In this document: positions 27,722 to 35,024 of the stretch, in pieces
Layout of the letters: the number at the start of each line of letters is the position of its first letter
Numbering within the stretch: position 1 is the stretch's first letter
From: Owenweeksia sp963758205
GTDB taxonomy: Bacteria > Bacteroidota > Bacteroidia > Flavobacteriales > Schleiferiaceae
Direction: 5' to 3'
NCBI GenBank assembly: GCA_963758205.1
Contig: CAVWUM010000002.1
Coordinates: forward strand, 620,001 to 684,000
DNA length: 64,000 bases
Notes under the pieces: generated by a model
The model's input: only the letters and a program-made list of their open reading frames with translations
What the model was told of the DNA's origin: nothing
The model's database searches: none
Position numbers and translations under genes: made by a program

Positions 27722-27741
27722 TTCTTAAATCTTTATATGGA

Positions 27742-28179
27742 TTAAAATGGTTTGGGGCCAGTTACGGTGATTCCCATACTACGTGCAGTACCGGCAACCA
27801 TTTTCATGGCGCTCTCAGGGGTAAATGCATTTAGGTCAGCCATCTTGTCATCAGCTATTGCTCTCACCTGATCCCAGGTTACCTTACCCACCTTTTGAAG
27901 GTTACTCACAGGAGAACCTTTTTTAAGTTTGGCAGCTTCCATAAGTTGTACGGCAGCAGGAGGAGTCTTGATAACAAACTCAAAAGACTTATCTGCATAT
28001 ACAGTAATGAGAACCGGCAATACTTTACCTTGCTTATCCTGGGTCCTGGCATTAAACTGCTTACAGAACTCCATAATATTTACGCCCTTAGCACCAAGTG
28101 CTGGTCCTACCGGGGGCGCAGGGTTAGCAGCACCACCTCTTACCTGAAGCTTGATTAAAGCGCTTACTTCTTTAGCCAT
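27742..28179 (-). CDS. rplK: 50S ribosomal protein L11
   Basis: 145 residues. The conserved GGAANPAPPVGPALGAKGVNIMEFCKQFN N-terminal domain (thiostrepton site) and the C-terminal rRNA-binding domain are intact. An 83-base spacer precedes it, containing direct CCGGACT repeats around a GGAAGCTTCC palindrome; whether this is an L1 regulatory site cannot be decided by eye. Confidence 0.97.
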   Translation of the reverse strand: MAKEVSALIKLQVRGGAANPAPPVGPALGAKGVNIMEFCKQFNARTQDKQGKVLPVLITVYADKSFEFVIKTPPAAVQLMEAAKLKKGSPVSNLQKVGKVTWDQVRAIADDKMADLNAFTPESAMKMVAGTARSMGITVTGPKPF

Positions 28180-28262
28180 TTTCTATTTCTATTATTTTTA
28201 AAAACTCGTCAACCATTGCCGGACTGGAAGCTTCCGGACTTTATAGAGCTCACATTCTAATC

Positions 28263-28814
28263 TTATCCTTCCTTTTCTACTTGCATATAGCTAAGTTCCA
28301 AGGGTGTTTTACGACCAAAAATCTTCACCATCACCTCAAGCTTACGCTTCTCTTCATTAATCTTCTCAATCGTACCATTAAATCCGTTAAACGGACCATC
28401 TATAACCTTTACAGTTTCGCCAACTATAAAAGGAATATTAATCTTCTCATCAATTTCGGTAAGTTCATCTACCTTACCAAGCATACGGTTTACCTCGGTC
28501 ATCCTCAAAGGAACGGGGTCTCCACCCTTTGTTTCACCAAGAAAACCAATTACGCCAGGTACACTTTTAATGGTGTGCACCAATTCACCAACAAGGTTGG
28601 CTTCTATCATTATATAACCAGGGAAGTAATTACGTTCTTTACTTACCTTTTTTCCATTACGGATTTGATATACTTTCTCTGTTGGAACCAGTATCTGACC
28701 AAAATAGTCAAGGAGGTTTTCAAACTCAATCTCATTTTCTATATAAGATTTAATTTTATTCTCCTGACCAGAAATTGCTCTGATCACATACCACTTTTTT
28801 CCACTATCGCTCAT
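28263..28814 (-). CDS. nusG: Transcription termination/antitermination protein NusG
   Basis: 183 residues. NGN domain beginning KKWYVIRAISGQENKIKSYIENE, with the PGYIMIEA segment, then a C-terminal KOW domain (GETVKVIDGPFNGFNGTIEKINEEKRKLEVMVKIFGRKTPLELSY). It binds the polymerase clamp and couples transcription to Rho or the ribosome. Its start is 20 bases after the secE stop. Confidence 0.97.
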   Translation of the reverse strand: MSDSGKKWYVIRAISGQENKIKSYIENEIEFENLLDYFGQILVPTEKVYQIRNGKKVSKERNYFPGYIMIEANLVGELVHTIKSVPGVIGFLGETKGGDPVPLRMTEVNRMLGKVDELTEIDEKINIPFIVGETVKVIDGPFNGFNGTIEKINEEKRKLEVMVKIFGRKTPLELSYMQVEKEG

Positions 28815-28834
28815 AATTTCTACTGCTTATTCTA

Positions 28835-29026
28835 TTAAAATAAATTATAGAATCCTTCTAAGGCAGTACTAATTATTTTGTCCATTGCGAAAATGATCAA
28901 TGCTATTACCAATGAAGCTACTGCAACAAGCACTGATGATTTCTGCAATTCACTCCAAGAGGGCCATGAAGTTTTGTTAACCAACTCTTCGTATGACTCC
29001 TGAAAATAAGTTTTTACCTTACTCAT
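28835..29026 (-). CDS. secE: Preprotein translocase subunit SecE
   Basis: 63 residues from the ATG at 29026. The amphipathic YFQESYEELVNKTSWPSWSELQKSS helix is followed by one membrane segment (VLVAVASLVIALIIFAMDKII), the minimal SecE layout. The frame extends upstream through the tRNA-Trp gene, but that extension is not protein: it reads the tRNA. SecE clamps SecY in the inner membrane. Its position between tRNA-Trp and nusG is the expected one. Confidence 0.95.
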   Translation of the reverse strand: MSKVKTYFQESYEELVNKTSWPSWSELQKSSVLVAVASLVIALIIFAMDKIISTALEGFYNLF

Positions 29027-29040
29027 TTTATTTTCCTTAG

Positions 29041-29113
29041 CACGGGTGGTAAGAATCGAACTCACGACCTTCGGTTTTGGAGACCACTGCTCTACCAGCT
29101 GAGCTACACCCGT
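29041..29113 (-). tRNA. tRNA-Trp (anticodon CCA)
   Basis: 73 nt. Acceptor ACGGGTG pairs with CACCCGT, discriminator G, anticodon loop CTCCAAA, T-loop GTTCGATTC. CCA is not encoded. It lies between tuf and secE and is probably processed from the operon transcript. Confidence 0.96.
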
Positions 29114-29121
29114 ATTTAGGC

Positions 29122-29156
29122 AGAAAGGTATCCCGATAGTTATCGGGACACCTTCT
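29122..29156 (-). repeat. Palindrome in the tuf-tRNA-Trp spacer
   Basis: A long hairpin with core CCCGAT-AGTT-ATCGGG and flanking arms AGAAAGGTAT/ACACCTTCT (one G-T). No T-tract. It may guide processing of the tRNA or partly attenuate transcription after tuf. Its ATCCCG...CGGGAT core resembles the rplL-rpoB hairpin. Confidence 0.6.
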
Positions 29157-29183
29157 ACCAAAATTTATTAAAAGACCTTAGTC

Positions 29184-30371
29184 TTATTCAGTAATTTCTG
29201 TAACCTGACCGGCACCTACAGTTCTACCACCCTCACGGATAGCGAAACGAAGACCTTTATTGATAGCTACAGGAGCGATAAGCTCAACAGTGATAGAAAC
29301 GTTATCACCAGGCATTACCATTTCAGTACCTTCTGGCAAGTGGATTTCTCCGGTAATGTCAGTTGTACGTAGATAAAACTGAGGACGGTATTTGTTGTGG
29401 AAAGGAGTGTGACGACCACCTTCTTCTTTCTTAAGGATATAAACCTCAGCCTTAAATTTAGTATGAGGAGTGATTGAACCTGGCTTACAGATTACCATAC
29501 CTCTACGGATATCAGACTTTTCAATACCTCTCAAAAGGATACCAACGTTATCACCAGCTTCACCTCTGTCAAGAATCTTACGGAACATTTCAACCCCAGT
29601 GATAGTAGAAGTAAGCTTCTCATCACCAAAACCGATAATTTCCACAGGGTCTCCGGTGTTAGCAACACCAGTTTCAATACGACCGGTAGCAACAGTACCA
29701 CGACCGGTAATAGAGAATACATCTTCGATTGGCATCAAGAATGGCTTCTCGTTATCACGCTCCGGCTCTTCGATCCAGTTATCAACTGCTTCCATCAAAG
29801 CCATTACAGTATCAACCCATTTTTGCTCACCGTTAAGTGCGCCAAGAGCTGAACCCTGAATAACAGGAGAATTGTCGCCATCATACTCATAGAAAGAAAG
29901 CAGTTCTCTGATTTCCATTTCTACAAGCTCAAGTAGCTCCTCATCGTCAACCATGTCCACTTTGTTCATGAACACAACAATACGAGGAATACCTACCTGA
30001 CGACCAAGAAGGATGTGCTCACGAGTTTGTGGCATAGGACCATCAGTAGCAGCAACTACAAGGATGGCACCGTCCATCTGAGCAGCACCAGTAACCATGT
30101 TCTTTACATAATCCGCGTGACCTGGACAGTCAACGTGGGCATAGTGGCGGTTAGCCGTTTGATACTCAACGTGAGAAGTATTAATAGTGATACCCCTTTC
30201 TTTTTCTTCAGGAGCGTTATCGATTGAATCGAAAGAACGTAGCTCAGAAAGACCAGCGTTAGCTAAAACGGTGGTAATAGCTGCCGTCAAAGTGGTCTTA
30301 CCGTGGTCAACGTGTCCGATTGTACCGATATTCAAGTGCGGTTTGTCGCGAACGAAATTTGCTTTTGCCAT
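29184..30371 (-). CDS. tuf: Elongation factor Tu
   Basis: 395 residues. GTPase motifs: GHVDHGKTTL (G1), DCPGHADYVKNM (G3) and NKVDMVDD (G4). The C-terminal GRTVGAGQVTEI strand closes domain III. It delivers aminoacyl-tRNA to the ribosome. It sits in the tRNA-tuf-tRNA-Trp-secE arrangement and shares the promoter upstream of tRNA-Thr(TGT). Confidence 0.98.
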   Translation of the reverse strand: MAKANFVRDKPHLNIGTIGHVDHGKTTLTAAITTVLANAGLSELRSFDSIDNAPEEKERGITINTSHVEYQTANRHYAHVDCPGHADYVKNMVTGAAQMDGAILVVAATDGPMPQTREHILLGRQVGIPRIVVFMNKVDMVDDEELLELVEMEIRELLSFYEYDGDNSPVIQGSALGALNGEQKWVDTVMALMEAVDNWIEEPERDNEKPFLMPIEDVFSITGRGTVATGRIETGVANTGDPVEIIGFGDEKLTSTITGVEMFRKILDRGEAGDNVGILLRGIEKSDIRRGMVICKPGSITPHTKFKAEVYILKKEEGGRHTPFHNKYRPQFYLRTTDITGEIHLPEGTEMVMPGDNVSITVELIAPVAINKGLRFAIREGGRTVGAGQVTEITE

Positions 30372-30436
30372 GGTTTAAAACTTAGTTTTAATTTAATCTT
30401 TATATAAAAGCGAGACCACCGTGGTCTTTCACTTAG

Positions 30437-30508
30437 AGCCAATGAGGGGAATTGAACCCCTGACCTCTTCCTTACCAAGGAAACGCTCTACCCCTGAGCT
30501 ACATCGGC
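30437..30508 (-). tRNA. tRNA-Thr (anticodon GGT)
   Basis: 72 nt. Acceptor GCCGATG/CATTGGC (one G-T), anticodon loop TTGGTAA, T-arm with GTTCAATTC. It is the last tRNA before tuf. Confidence 0.95.
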
Positions 30509-30587
30509 AGTCATTAGTTAATTAGTTGATTAATTAATCGGAGATCAGCCTGACCAACCAATAACTAATCAACTAATTTCTACCTTG

Positions 30588-30661
30588 AGCGGGAAACGGG
30601 ATTCGAACCCGCGACCCTCAGCTTGGAAGGCTGATGCTCTAGCCAGCTGAGCTACTCCCGC
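30588..30661 (-). tRNA. tRNA-Gly (anticodon TCC)
   Basis: 74 nt. Acceptor GCGGGAG/TTCCCGC (one G-T), anticodon loop CTTCCAA, T-loop GTTCGAATC. Confidence 0.95.
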
Positions 30662-30738
30662 TGGTACTCACCGAAGCCTTAGCGCAGGTGAGTTAATCTG
30701 GCTATTGCCCGCCTTCGCTAATGCTACGGTGGGCAATG

Positions 30739-30821
30739 TGGGGAGAGAAGGATTCGAACCTTCGAAGGTAAAAACCAACAGATTTACAGTCTGTCCTCGT
30801 TGGCCGCTTGAGTATCTCCCC
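30739..30821 (-). tRNA. tRNA-Tyr (anticodon GTA)
   Basis: 83 nt with a long variable arm. Acceptor GGGGAGA/TCTCCCC, discriminator A, anticodon loop CTGTAAA. Confidence 0.95.
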
Positions 30822-30871
30822 GAATAAAATCAAGTGCTCTTACACATGTAAGAATATCTTGAAGAAAAAAG

Positions 30872-30945
30872 AGCCGATGGAGGGATTCGAACCCCCGACC
30901 AGCTGATTACAAATCAGCTGCTCTGGCCAACTGAGCTACATCGGC
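30872..30945 (-). tRNA. tRNA-Thr (anticodon TGT)
   Basis: 74 nt. Acceptor GCCGATG/CATCGGC, discriminator T (A on the plus strand), anticodon loop TTTGTAA, T-loop GTTCGAATC. It is the first gene of the tRNA-tuf operon. Confidence 0.95.
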
Positions 30946-30993
30946 AATTGCTCCAATAAAACAAGAACAGCCCGCCTTTTTCAAAACGGACTG

Positions 30994-31024
30994 CAAATGT
31001 ATAAAGAATTTGAATTGCTGCAAA
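30994..31024 (-). promoter_or_regulatory. Promoter of the tRNA-tuf-secE-nusG operon
   Basis: On the minus strand TTTG (31024-31021), then exactly 19 bases, then TACATTTG (31001-30994): a full Bacteroidota -33/-7 promoter. It lies 48 bases upstream of tRNA-Thr(TGT) and downstream of the hpf stop. Confidence 0.8.
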
Positions 31025-31042
31025 CAGCAGGAAAAATATTTT

Positions 31043-31348
31043 TTAAGAAGCTATCGCCTTCACTTTTTCCTTGTGTTTACTTAATTGCCTTTTTAAGGCG
31101 TCAGTTCCCAGCTGCGCTGCTTCCTCAAAGGACTTGCATTGCTTTTTAACTACCAGCTCATGACCTGGTATATTGAGCTTAATCTCTGAAATTTTGTTCT
31201 GTTTTGTGTGGTTGTTATCAAGCTTTAGAAACACTTCTCCATCAATTACCCTGTCATAAAAGGTCTCTAGCTTGTTCATTTTAGCCTGAATGAAGTTTAC
31301 CAATTTTTGATCGGCCGTAAAATTTACAGATTGCACACGTACTTTCAT
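31043..31348 (-). CDS. hpf: Ribosome hibernation-promoting factor, HPF/RaiA family (short form)
   Basis: 101 residues. The fold pattern MKVRVQSVNFTADQKLVNFIQAKMNKLETFYDRV, then EVFLKLDN and FEEAAQLGTDALKRQLSKHKEK, matches HPF/YfiA. These bind the 30S subunit in stationary phase to inhibit translation or dimerise ribosomes; the short form lacks the C-terminal dimerisation domain. It starts 5 bases after the xerC/D-like gene, so the two are co-transcribed. Confidence 0.93.
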   Translation of the reverse strand: MKVRVQSVNFTADQKLVNFIQAKMNKLETFYDRVIDGEVFLKLDNNHTKQNKISEIKLNIPGHELVVKKQCKSFEEAAQLGTDALKRQLSKHKEKVKAIAS

Positions 31349-31353
31349 AGGTG

Positions 31354-32253
31354 TTACTTTTTTTCATCGCCCCTCGGGTGGGCTTGGTTATACAAATTTT
31401 TAAGTTGATCTATAGTGTTGTGTGTATAGATCTGGGTTGCCGCTAAGTTGGAATGCCCGAGTAATTCCTTAATAGAATTGAGATCAGCACCCCTGTTTAG
31501 CATGTGCGTGGCAAATGAATGACGCAGCACATGCGGACTCTTTTTTTCTAGACCGGAAACTAAACCAAGGTATGTATTAATGGTATTATAAACAAGCTTT
31601 GGGTACAGCTTATTTCCCTTTTCAGTAACAAATAAAAACCCACCACCCGCACTGCCGCCAGTAGGCTCATTTTGCTGGATGTGCTCTTGCAAAACTTTTT
31701 TTAAAGATGGGGTAATAGGCACTGACCTTTGCTTGTTTCTCTTACCTGTAACAAGCAATTTGCCCTGATCAAAATCAACATCTGCGACCCGCAAGCCAAT
31801 AAGCTCACTAAGCCGCATACCAGTATGATAAAAAGTAAGAAGTATTGCCCTTTGCGTTCTACCCCAGGGGTTATCCGGAAAAGGGTTGCGATCAATAAGA
31901 TTACTCAAATCATCTTCTGAGGCCACGCGGAGGAGTTTCTTTTTTTGCTTGGGCGATTGGACTTTAGAAGCAGGGTTTGATGCAACCCGCCCCTCTTTCA
32001 TTAAATACTTAAAAAAACTCTTAAGGCTTGATAACTTTCGGGAAACGGTGCGGGGCGTGATGTTACTCTCCATCAGCTCAATTACCCATTCCCTGATCAT
32101 GTGATGGGTTACTTCTTCCCAGGTTTCGGAAATGCTGAAGCGACTGAATAGGAAATTCTCGAATTCAGAAAGATCATTTTGATAGGCGGTGAGCGTATGC
32201 TCTGAATATCTTTTCTGAAAGCGGAGGTAATCAATAAACTGACTTATGGCCAT
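31354..32253 (-). CDS. Tyrosine recombinase XerC/XerD
   Basis: 299 residues. An N-terminal SAM-like DNA-binding domain (FIDYLRFQKRYSEHTLTAYQNDL) and a C-terminal catalytic domain with the Arg motif TGMRLSELIGL, the HVLRHSFATHML box, LGHSNLAATQIYTH and the catalytic Tyr. Length and position (rpsU-xer-hpf) indicate the chromosomal dimer-resolution enzyme and not a mobile integrase. XerC and XerD cannot be told apart by eye. The start ATG directly follows the T-tract of the rpsU terminator. Confidence 0.92.
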   Translation of the reverse strand: MAISQFIDYLRFQKRYSEHTLTAYQNDLSEFENFLFSRFSISETWEEVTHHMIREWVIELMESNITPRTVSRKLSSLKSFFKYLMKEGRVASNPASKVQSPKQKKKLLRVASEDDLSNLIDRNPFPDNPWGRTQRAILLTFYHTGMRLSELIGLRVADVDFDQGKLLVTGKRNKQRSVPITPSLKKVLQEHIQQNEPTGGSAGGGFLFVTEKGNKLYPKLVYNTINTYLGLVSGLEKKSPHVLRHSFATHMLNRGADLNSIKELLGHSNLAATQIYTHNTIDQLKNLYNQAHPRGDEKK

Positions 32254-32292
32254 AAAAAAAGCAAGGAGATGTAAAACTACAAATCCTTGCTT
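32252..32292 (-). terminator. Terminator of rpsU abutting the xer start codon
   Basis: On the minus strand AAGCAAGGA pairs with TCCTTGCTT (9 bp), with an inner TGTA/TACA stem, followed by a seven-T run. The T-run ends at the ATG of the downstream recombinase, so expression of xer-hpf depends on readthrough or on an internal start. Confidence 0.75.
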
Positions 32293-32318
32293 AGATATTA
32301 TTAAAAAAGCCGGTTGGC

Positions 32319-32510
32319 CTATTCTTCGTCCTGACGCTTACCCTGAATGTAAGCCGCTTTAATAATCTCTTTTCTTCTTTCTACAGAAGGCTTGGTAAAT
32401 TGCTGACGGCTGCGTAACTGACGCATCGTACCAGTACGGTCAAACTTTCTTTTGTAACGCTTAAGGGCGCGTTCTATAGCCTCTCCTTCTTTTACAGAAA
32501 TTACAAGCAT
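32319..32510 (-). CDS. rpsU: 30S ribosomal protein S21
   Basis: 63 residues. VISVKEGEAIERALKRYKRKFDRTGTMRQLRSRQQFTKPSVERRKEI is the S21 signature: small, basic, helical. It has its own promoter (32537-32567) and terminator. Confidence 0.96.
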   Translation of the reverse strand: MLVISVKEGEAIERALKRYKRKFDRTGTMRQLRSRQQFTKPSVERRKEIIKAAYIQGKRQDEE

Positions 32511-32536
32511 CTCTTCTTTTTAATTTTTTAGGGCTG

Positions 32537-32567
32537 CAAATGTATTGGTAATTACTTAAATCTCAAA
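32537..32567 (-). promoter_or_regulatory. Promoter of rpsU
   Basis: TTTG (32567-32564), 19 bases, TACATTTG (32544-32537) on the minus strand, the same spacing and -7 octamer as the tRNA-tuf promoter. The -7 box ends 27 bases before the rpsU ATG. Confidence 0.8.
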
Positions 32568-32581
32568 TAGTCTAAAGAAAT

Positions 32582-33754
32582 TTATTTCATCAAATTATTT
32601 GAGATTACTAGCTTCTGTATTTCAGAAGTTCCTTCTCCAATGGTGCAAAGCTTTACATCCCTGTAGAATTTCTCTACCGGAAAATCTTTGGTAAAGCCAT
32701 ATCCACCAAATATCTGTACAGCTTCATTACATACTTTAACCGCAACTTCAGAAGCATACAGTTTTGCCATGGCTCCTGCCTGGGTTACTCTTTCACCTTT
32801 ATTTTTAAGGTCGGCAGCTTTAAAAGTAAGTAACTCCGCAGCCTCAAGTTCAGTGGCCATATCTGCCAGCTTAAAGGCAATTGCCTGAAAGTTGGAGATT
32901 GGTTTACCAAACTGCTCGCGTTCTTTAGAATACTTTACCGCAGCATCAAGTGCACCATGCGCTGTACCTAATGAAAGTGCGGCAATTGAAATTCTACCGC
33001 CATCAAGCACCTTCATGGCCTGTATAAAACCTTCGCCTTCTTCTCCAAGCATATTTTCTGCAGGAATACGGCAGTTATCAAAAACCATTTCAGCAGTTTC
33101 CGAAGCACGCATTCCCAATTTGTTTTCCTTCTTTCCTCCAGAAAATCCCGGAGTTCCGCGCTCCACCACAAAAGCTGAAATACCATGGCTATCCAACAAT
33201 TCACCAGTACGTGCCAATACCACGGCAATATCACCGGTGATACCATGTGTAATCCAGTTTTTAGCTCCGTTTAACACCCAATGGTCTCCATCCTTTTTGG
33301 CCGTAACCTTCATGCGCATGGCATCTGAGCCAGTATTGGCTTCGGTAAGCCCCCATGCTCCTATCCATTCGGCACTGGCTAATTTCGGTAGCCATTTTTT
33401 CTTTTGCTCTTCATTACCAAATTGGAGAATATGACCTGTACATAGAGAGTTATGTGCAGCCATTGACAAACCAACAGATGGATCCACCCGGCTTATTTCA
33501 GTAATGGCTGTAACGTACTCGGTATAACTTAATCCGGCACCACCATATTCTTCAGGTACCAAAACACCCATAAGGCCCAATTCACCTAATTTTTGAAGCG
33601 CCTCCTTAGGGAAAGTCTGAGCTTCATCCCATTCCATTATATTAGGTGTAATATGTTGTGCGCAAAAGTCTCTTACCGTTTCGGCAATCATTTTCTGGGT
33701 TTCAGTTAAACCAAATGAAAGCCCTTCCTGAGTCTTGTCTGCTGTTAATTCCAT
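32582..33754 (-). CDS. Acyl-CoA dehydrogenase
   Basis: 390 residues, normal length. Three-domain acyl-CoA dehydrogenase: the EADTGSD-like motif here LTEANTGSDAMRM, the EREQFGKPISNFQ segment, and the C-terminal GGYGFTKDFPVEKFYRDVKLCTIGEGTSEIQ region, in which the Glu of EGTSE is at the position of the catalytic base. It oxidises acyl-CoA to enoyl-CoA with FAD and passes electrons to ETF; short- or branched-chain substrates are likely, but specificity cannot be read. Upstream is the helix-hairpin-helix protein gene, 28 bases away. Confidence 0.93.
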   Translation of the reverse strand: MELTADKTQEGLSFGLTETQKMIAETVRDFCAQHITPNIMEWDEAQTFPKEALQKLGELGLMGVLVPEEYGGAGLSYTEYVTAITEISRVDPSVGLSMAAHNSLCTGHILQFGNEEQKKKWLPKLASAEWIGAWGLTEANTGSDAMRMKVTAKKDGDHWVLNGAKNWITHGITGDIAVVLARTGELLDSHGISAFVVERGTPGFSGGKKENKLGMRASETAEMVFDNCRIPAENMLGEEGEGFIQAMKVLDGGRISIAALSLGTAHGALDAAVKYSKEREQFGKPISNFQAIAFKLADMATELEAAELLTFKAADLKNKGERVTQAGAMAKLYASEVAVKVCNEAVQIFGGYGFTKDFPVEKFYRDVKLCTIGEGTSEIQKLVISNNLMK

Positions 33755-33782
33755 GGAAATATATTTTTTACTTCACCACCTG

Positions 33783-34874
33783 CTAAGGTGATGTAATTGT
33801 CAGATAATTTGCAATTTTACTGAATAATGCGCCATCAATCAACTCAATTTGCTTCAGTTCTTCAAGAGATTTGTAAGGTCTTACCTGGTCACGGAAGTTG
33901 ACAATATTTTTAACAACGTCATAATCAAGGTACGGATGTCGTAACAACTCCTTAAAAGTGGCCTTATTAATATCCAGCTTCTTTACTTCACTTTTATCGA
34001 TTTGTATCCAGGCTTCAAACTTTGCATACCGTTCTTCATCCATTCCATACACCTCCAGTAACTGCTCTTTTTTGTAAAAACCACCCAGCTTATCGCGATA
34101 CTTTTTAATTCGTTTGGCATAAGCCGGACCAATTCCCGGCAAGGTTAAAAGCGAAACTGAATCAGCAGTGTTGATTTCAATAACCACCAATTTTCGTGAT
34201 TCACTTCTCGGTTTGGTTTTAAAGTCAGAAGAGTCAATAGTTATATATGGAACCAATTGGCTTACCACAGCCGAATCCATACCATATACTTTATATAATT
34301 CCTGAGGAGATTGATAAGGTCTTACTTTCTCGCGGTAGGTAATAATGCGTTTGGCCTGCCACTCTCGCAATCCCATTTTTTCAAGATCGGACTTTGAAAC
34401 CCTGTTTATATTAAAGGGAGCAGGTGTGATCAGGAACTTCTTCCTTTCGTCTTTATTCACTTCTGCGGAAGCGATGGTAATGAAGGGCTCGGCCTTGTGA
34501 AACCAGGCTGAGTCGATACTATAAATTCGTTTTAAATCGCCAGGACGCCTGAACTTCCCACCTTTATTGCGATAATTGATGATGGTTGAAATCTGGCGTT
34601 CTTTCAATCCCAGTTCCTGCATTTCATTATCGGTAACGGTATTGGGATCAAACGGAAAAAAAGAAATTTTATCTTCAATAGAAGCGATTGAATCGCGCTC
34701 CTCCATTTGACTTACAGCCGCGTCAAAAGCTGTAAAGTCACTGGCGGGCATTTCAATCAGGTAGTCATCAAAATATAGAAAAACCTGAATGAGAAGAGCT
34801 AAAGCAGCAAGCACCAGCAAGCCATTCCGTTGCTTTTTGCTGTAAGTAAAGAATTCGCGTAGGCCCTTCCACAT
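33783..34874 (-). CDS. Helix-hairpin-helix repeat protein (ComEA-like)
   Basis: 363 residues. An N-terminal helix (GLLVLAALALLIQVFLYFDDYL, about 19-40) anchors it in the inner membrane. It is followed by four ComEA-type helix-hairpin-helix units near residues 75-135, 145-210, 228-295 and 297-363. Only the third carries the canonical LPGIGPAYAKRI hairpin; the others are divergent (LGLKERQ, MGLREWQ, HPYLDYD). ComEA binds incoming DNA in transformation; here DNA binding is inferred and no other com gene is nearby. Confidence 0.85.
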   Translation of the reverse strand: MWKGLREFFTYSKKQRNGLLVLAALALLIQVFLYFDDYLIEMPASDFTAFDAAVSQMEERDSIASIEDKISFFPFDPNTVTDNEMQELGLKERQISTIINYRNKGGKFRRPGDLKRIYSIDSAWFHKAEPFITIASAEVNKDERKKFLITPAPFNINRVSKSDLEKMGLREWQAKRIITYREKVRPYQSPQELYKVYGMDSAVVSQLVPYITIDSSDFKTKPRSESRKLVVIEINTADSVSLLTLPGIGPAYAKRIKKYRDKLGGFYKKEQLLEVYGMDEERYAKFEAWIQIDKSEVKKLDINKATFKELLRHPYLDYDVVKNIVNFRDQVRPYKSLEELKQIELIDGALFSKIANYLTITSP

Positions 34875-34880
34875 AGCTTA

Positions 34881-35024
34881 TCATCTTGGTTCGTCATCGT
34901 TTTCATCAAACGAATCCGGCTCAGGCTTAGATGGGGTTTTAAGCACCTTCCGGAAAAAGTAAATAGTAAATGCCGTTACAGTAATCTGTGTAATCAGCAT
35001 AAGTATTATTGCGCTTGTGTTCAT
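34881..35024 (-). CDS. MetS-like NSS transporter small subunit
   Basis: A 47-residue protein that is easy to overlook: one membrane helix (AIILMLITQITVTAFTIYFF, about residues 5-24), a positive RK pair, then an acidic tail. Its ATG overlaps the stop of the upstream sodium:solute symporter gene (TCAT on the plus strand), a translational-coupling arrangement. Size, topology and position match the MetS family of small subunits first described for the MetPS methionine transporter of Corynebacterium. The identity is inferred from these features; I cannot verify by profile. Confidence 0.75.
   Translation of the reverse strand: MNTSAIILMLITQITVTAFTIYFFRKVLKTPSKPEPDSFDENDDEPR

Noticed and set aside
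28180..28262. L1-binding regulatory leader upstream of rplK
   Set aside because: A GGAAGCTTCC palindrome and CCGGACT repeats are visible, but I could not match them to the known L1 target fold.
28281..28838. 185-residue open frame antisense to nusG
   Set aside because: Mirror of the nusG frame with low-complexity aromatic composition and no recognisable domain.
29027..29161. Upstream extension of the secE frame to 29161
   Set aside because: It reads through the tRNA-Trp gene, and SecE proper begins at the ATG at 29026.
31354..32253. Tyrosine recombinase as sign of a prophage or integrative element
   Set aside because: It is in the conserved rpsU-xer-hpf setting with no attachment site, phage or conjugation genes nearby.
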